A stretch of 35,936 nt of DNA from Acidimicrobiaceae bacterium (GTDB taxonomy: Bacteria; Actinomycetota; Acidimicrobiia; Acidimicrobiales; RAAP-2), in NCBI GenBank assembly GCA_003141095.1, contig PLKM01000022.1:1-35936 (forward strand). Direction: 5' to 3'. The notes beneath the pieces were generated by a model. It ran no database searches. It was not told the origin of the DNA and was given only the letters and a program-made list of their open reading frames with translations. The position numbers and the translations under genes were made by a program. Below are positions 33,362 through 35,936 of this stretch, in pieces (the stretch's first letter is position 1; every line of letters starts with the position of its first letter).

Positions 33362-34044
33362 CGACGGTGCTGGTGGTCGATGACGAACCGGGTGTTCGCG
33401 ACTTGCTGAGCGACGCGTTGAGGATTGCCGGCTACACCGCCGAGACCGCCGCCAACGGCAACGAGGCCTTCGAGATCCTTCATCGACGTCGCGCGGATCT
33501 CTGCATCGTGGACGTCAATATGCCAACCATGAACGGTTTCGAGTTCTTGCACAAGCTTCGCGAGCACGACACCACAACGCCGGTGCTCTTGCTATCGGCG
33601 AGGGATTCGAGCGAAGACGTTGCGCAGGGCCTTCGCTTCGGTGCCGATGACTACGTGCGCAAGCCGTTCAGTCTGGAAGAGCTCCTGCTCCGGGTGCAGG
33701 CCATCTTGCGCCGAGTCAATCAAGACGGTGGCGACGACTTGACCTACGAGTGCGGACCGCTCACGATGAATATCGATCGACACCAAGTCCACCTCGACGG
33801 CGAGCTGGTTGAACTCTCGGCGACGGAGTTCCGGCTGCTGGAGGTGTTGATCGAGCGCAAGGATCGCCTGGTGACCCGCGAACAGCTTCTGCGCGAGGTC
33901 TGGAACATCGATTTCGACTCGGAGACGTCGGTCCTTGACACGTACATTTCGTATTTGCGTCGCAAGGTTCATAAGGGCGATTTCGCGCCCATAAGCACCG
34001 TGCGCGGTGTTGGCTTCAAGTTGGTTGACGAAAGCTCTAAGTAG
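33358..34044 (+). CDS. OmpR/PhoB-family response regulator
   Basis: 228 residues. The receiver domain (1-118) has Asp8, Asp9 and the phospho-acceptor Asp52 (CIVDVNMP), a Ser/Thr switch residue in LLLSARD and Lys near 101 in VRKPFS. The C-terminal winged-helix domain (about 130-225) has LSATEFRLLEVLIERKDRLVTREQLL and the recognition-helix region ETSVLDTYISYLRRKV. ATG 33358 gives MTTVLVVDDEP, the normal N-terminus; the frame is open further upstream without similarity. Its last stop base is the first base of the kinase GTG. It resembles MprA/PrrA-type actinobacterial regulators but the signal is not known. Confidence 0.93.
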   Translation: MTTVLVVDDEPGVRDLLSDALRIAGYTAETAANGNEAFEILHRRRADLCIVDVNMPTMNGFEFLHKLREHDTTTPVLLLSARDSSEDVAQGLRFGADDYVRKPFSLEELLLRVQAILRRVNQDGGDDLTYECGPLTMNIDRHQVHLDGELVELSATEFRLLEVLIERKDRLVTREQLLREVWNIDFDSETSVLDTYISYLRRKVHKGDFAPISTVRGVGFKLVDESSK

Positions 34045-35393
34045 TGAGGCTTGCCACTCGGCTGACCATCCTGCTGATTGTCATCACCGTGGTGGTGGCC
34101 TTGAGCGTCGGTTGGTTCGCGGTCAATACCAGTACCCATTCGGCGTACCAATCGTTGAATGATTCGATTAACGCCGTTGTGGACAGCGGCAGCGGGAACC
34201 CCAATGACGCGTTGAGCGAGGCTCTGAACGTGGTGCTGGACAACAATCACGACCTCACCCTGGACGTTATCTATCCGTCCGGTCCAATGAGTCAGGTCAA
34301 CCGGGGCGCCGTGCCACTCACTCGAACGCCAACGATGGCTGACGTGCGCAGCTCGCTCGCGAGAGTGGTCGTCGAGCCCAATCTCCCGGGCTTTCGAATT
34401 CGGTCGCTCAATATTGGCGGCGGCGACTACCTGGTGGTCGCCGCGTCGATTCGCAGCATCGTGCGTTCAAGTCAGCAACTCATCTTGCGTGTCGCGCTCG
34501 CAGCACTTATCGCCGCGCTGGCCATGGTGGTGGTGGCGCGGCTCTTCATGCGTCGCGACCTAGTCACGATGGAGGAGCTCATTGACTTTGCGTCTGATGT
34601 CGCCAAGGGAGATACCCTCGAGCCGGTCCCGGCCCTTCGCGGTAGTCGCGATCTGCGTGAACTTCAAGGGGCACTCGCTCAGATGGTGAGGTCGCTGCAC
34701 GAAAAGATTGAAGTTGAATCTCGCCACGCCGAGACAATGCAGCTCTTCATCGGTGACGCGTCGCACGAACTGCGAACGCCGCTCACGGTAATCAAGGGAT
34801 ACACCGAGCTGATGACCACGCCCGGCGTCTCGCTGGAACAACAGACGCGTGCCCTGGAACGGATGCGCCGCGAGATTGGAAGGATGGAATCGCTCGTGAG
34901 CGACCTTCTGCTGCTCGCCGAAATTCGCGAACTTCCCAATGATCGCAAGGACACCATCAACTTGAGCGACGTCGTGACCGCCAGCGCTCGCGACTTCTCT
35001 GACGATTCACCACTGCGCCCCATCGAGCAGCGTATCCAGCCTGGCGTGCTTCTTGAAGGTCGTCGCGACTTCGTCGAACGGCTGATCACGAACGCGTTGA
35101 GCAACATTTCTCGTCACACGTCAGAGGGCACCCCCGCGCGAATCACGCTCGCCAGGGATGGGCCCCTCGTCAATCTCATCGTGGAAGATGGTGGGGAGGG
35201 GCTCCCTTCGTACGGGCTGCGACCGGAACGATTTCGTCGCTTCGACCCGTCGCGCTCGCGTTCATCGGGTGGATCCGGCCTCGGCATGAGCATCATGGCG
35301 GACCTCAGCGAAGCCATGGGTGGCTCCATGACCACGTCGAAGAGTTCACTGGGCGGGCTCTGCGTGAACTTCAGTTTCCCAAGCGTTCGCTAG
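34044..35393 (+). CDS. two-component sensor histidine kinase
   Basis: 449 residues. Membrane helices at about 7-29 and 148-172 enclose a roughly 115-residue extracytoplasmic sensor domain without recognisable fold. A HAMP linker follows (about 173-225), then a HisKA dimerisation domain with the phospho-acceptor His241 in DASHELRTPLTVIKGY. The ATPase domain keeps an N-box-like LITNALSNISRH, a G1 motif VEDGGEGLP and a G2 motif GGSGLGMSIM. The GTG start overlaps the regulator stop by one base, so the two are coupled. The TAG stop overlaps the convergent gene stop (CTAG, 35390-35393). Confidence 0.93.
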   Translation: MRLATRLTILLIVITVVVALSVGWFAVNTSTHSAYQSLNDSINAVVDSGSGNPNDALSEALNVVLDNNHDLTLDVIYPSGPMSQVNRGAVPLTRTPTMADVRSSLARVVVEPNLPGFRIRSLNIGGGDYLVVAASIRSIVRSSQQLILRVALAALIAALAMVVVARLFMRRDLVTMEELIDFASDVAKGDTLEPVPALRGSRDLRELQGALAQMVRSLHEKIEVESRHAETMQLFIGDASHELRTPLTVIKGYTELMTTPGVSLEQQTRALERMRREIGRMESLVSDLLLLAEIRELPNDRKDTINLSDVVTASARDFSDDSPLRPIEQRIQPGVLLEGRRDFVERLITNALSNISRHTSEGTPARITLARDGPLVNLIVEDGGEGLPSYGLRPERFRRFDPSRSRSSGGSGLGMSIMADLSEAMGGSMTTSKSSLGGLCVNFSFPSVR

Positions 35394-35686
35394 TCCTTTG
35401 GCGGGGCCAGGGAAGTCGCGCGAACGAAGACTTGTTGGACTTCGGCGAGCGCGTTGCGGTAGAGATCAACGTGCTCGCCAAGGCGCTCGCCCCCGGCGTT
35501 GATCATCGCGCTCAAGGTATCAATTACGAGTTGGGCGCTCGCAAGTTTTGGTGGCGTCTCGGCCAAGTGCACGGCGGCGACCTGCAGGAGGACAAAGATG
35601 TGGTTACCGAGGACGGTCTCTACCGGCGTGTCGCGAAAGTAGGTGATTTCTTCCGATTCAGCGGCGTTGTCGTGATCATTGCTCAT
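35390..35686 (-). CDS. DUF1844-like protein
   Basis: 98 residues, no membrane segment. An acidic N-terminal tail precedes a helical core with FVLLQVAAVHLAETPPKLASAQLVIDTLSAMIN, which resembles the DUF1844 pattern (hydrophobic helix, Ala-Leu, Pro, Ala-Gln/Lys, Ile-Asp, Leu). DUF1844 genes often neighbour infC in actinobacteria, but infC is not in the window. Start ATG 35686 is preceded on the minus strand by TAATTT plus six bases. Function unknown. Confidence 0.7.
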   Translation of the reverse strand: MSNDHDNAAESEEITYFRDTPVETVLGNHIFVLLQVAAVHLAETPPKLASAQLVIDTLSAMINAGGERLGEHVDLYRNALAEVQQVFVRATSLAPPKD

Positions 35687-35692
35687 GCGACC

Positions 35693-35698
35693 AAATTA
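35693..35698 (-). promoter_or_regulatory. leaderless -10 of the DUF1844-like gene
   Basis: On the minus strand TAATTT is followed by six bases (GGTCGC) and the ATG at 35686, the same geometry as at seven other first genes in the window. Confidence 0.55.
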
Positions 35699-35936
35699 CT
35701 TGCTGGCGTATTCATCCGTTGATCGGGGGTCCAGATGATGCGCTGCCGGTTGACGCGGAACCACCTGGACCCCCTCGTCCTTCCTTGGGCGGGCGCGGGA
35801 CCTTGTGCAGTTGGCCGCCCAGGGAATACTCGCGTAGAGGCGGATAACGTGTACGGTCTGGCCGCCGCCAAGTGGACGATGGCGTTTCAGATGCACGGGC
35901 TTGTTGGGACATGGCTCGACAGGCTAGGCAGAAATC
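35699..35936. other. unassigned window end with inverted repeats
   Basis: GGGGGTCCAG (35725-35734) is perfectly complementary to CTGGACCCCC (35765-35774) across a 30-base loop that itself contains GGTT/AACC. A second pair, TGGGCGG near 35784 and CCGCCCA near 35815, follows. A minus-strand frame is open from the window edge to a TGA at 35712 (about 74 residues with a CLAC motif near the edge, then Arg/Pro/Gly-rich), and a plus frame is open from ATG 35735 to the edge; neither looks clearly coding. It could be the end of a gene beyond the window, a terminator, or an RNA gene. Confidence 0.3.

Noticed and set aside
1..35936. CRISPR arrays, insertion sequences, prophage, tRNA or rRNA genes
   Set aside because: No repeat-spacer pattern, transposase or integrase frame, or tRNA-like TTCGA arm was found; the content is core metabolism throughout.

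Overview
This window is a chromosomal, housekeeping-dense segment from an actinobacterium, most likely an uncultured or little-studied member of the Acidimicrobiia. The assignment rests on sequence features: a mihF-type integration host factor between pyrF and gmk, a PriA without a helicase Walker A motif, a CoaBC with the PAMHTEMW loop, a DUF1844-like gene, moderately high GC, frequent GTG starts and many leaderless promoters. No database search was possible, so the class-level placement is inference.

Layout. 1-1650: the end of an unknown gene, a convergent cysteine-rich YkgJ-like protein, and a divergent NfuA-type Fe-S carrier. 1677-4856: shikimate operon aroC-aroK-aroB-aroQ with 4-base stop/start overlaps. 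4920-5898: efp and nusB. 5904-12938: aerobic respiration block, with a membrane/SCO1 fusion protein and a CtaG-like factor, then (after a small convergent membrane protein and an AT-rich promoter region) a secreted cupredoxin-like protein and cytochrome c oxidase subunits II, I and III. 12917-22009: de novo pyrimidine operon pyrR-pyrB-pyrC-carA-carB-pyrD-pyrF behind a PyrR-type RNA leader. 22044-27409: mihF, gmk, rpoZ, coaBC, metK, priA. 27410-27687: a non-coding gap with strong inverted repeats. 27688-32748: def, fmt, rpe, ribD, ribBA, ribH and a small cold-shock-like protein. 32817-35686: a secreted helical protein, an OmpR-type response regulator/histidine kinase pair and a DUF1844-like protein. 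35687-35936: unassigned, with inverted repeats.

How it works together. The operons cover chorismate synthesis (aroE is absent here), UMP synthesis (pyrE and pyrK absent), riboflavin precursors (riboflavin synthase ribE absent), SAM and CoA synthesis, formyl-Met initiation and removal, and a terminal oxidase with its copper-delivery factors. Within operons almost every junction is an ATGA/GTGA-type overlap, indicating translational coupling.

Most notable observations: (i) a recurrent leaderless signature, TANNNT followed by exactly six bases and the start codon, at eight transcription units; (ii) a PyrR-binding hairpin whose basal stem reaches into the pyrR Shine-Dalgarno; (iii) a cytochrome oxidase subunit I that keeps all haem/Cu ligands and the cross-link Tyr but has lost the canonical D- and K-channel entry residues; (iv) a SCO1 domain fused to a large polytopic membrane domain, and a secreted cupredoxin-like CxxxC protein at the head of the oxidase genes; (v) a leaderless five-codon upstream ORF coupled to the response regulator. 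No mobile element, CRISPR array, tRNA or rRNA was seen.
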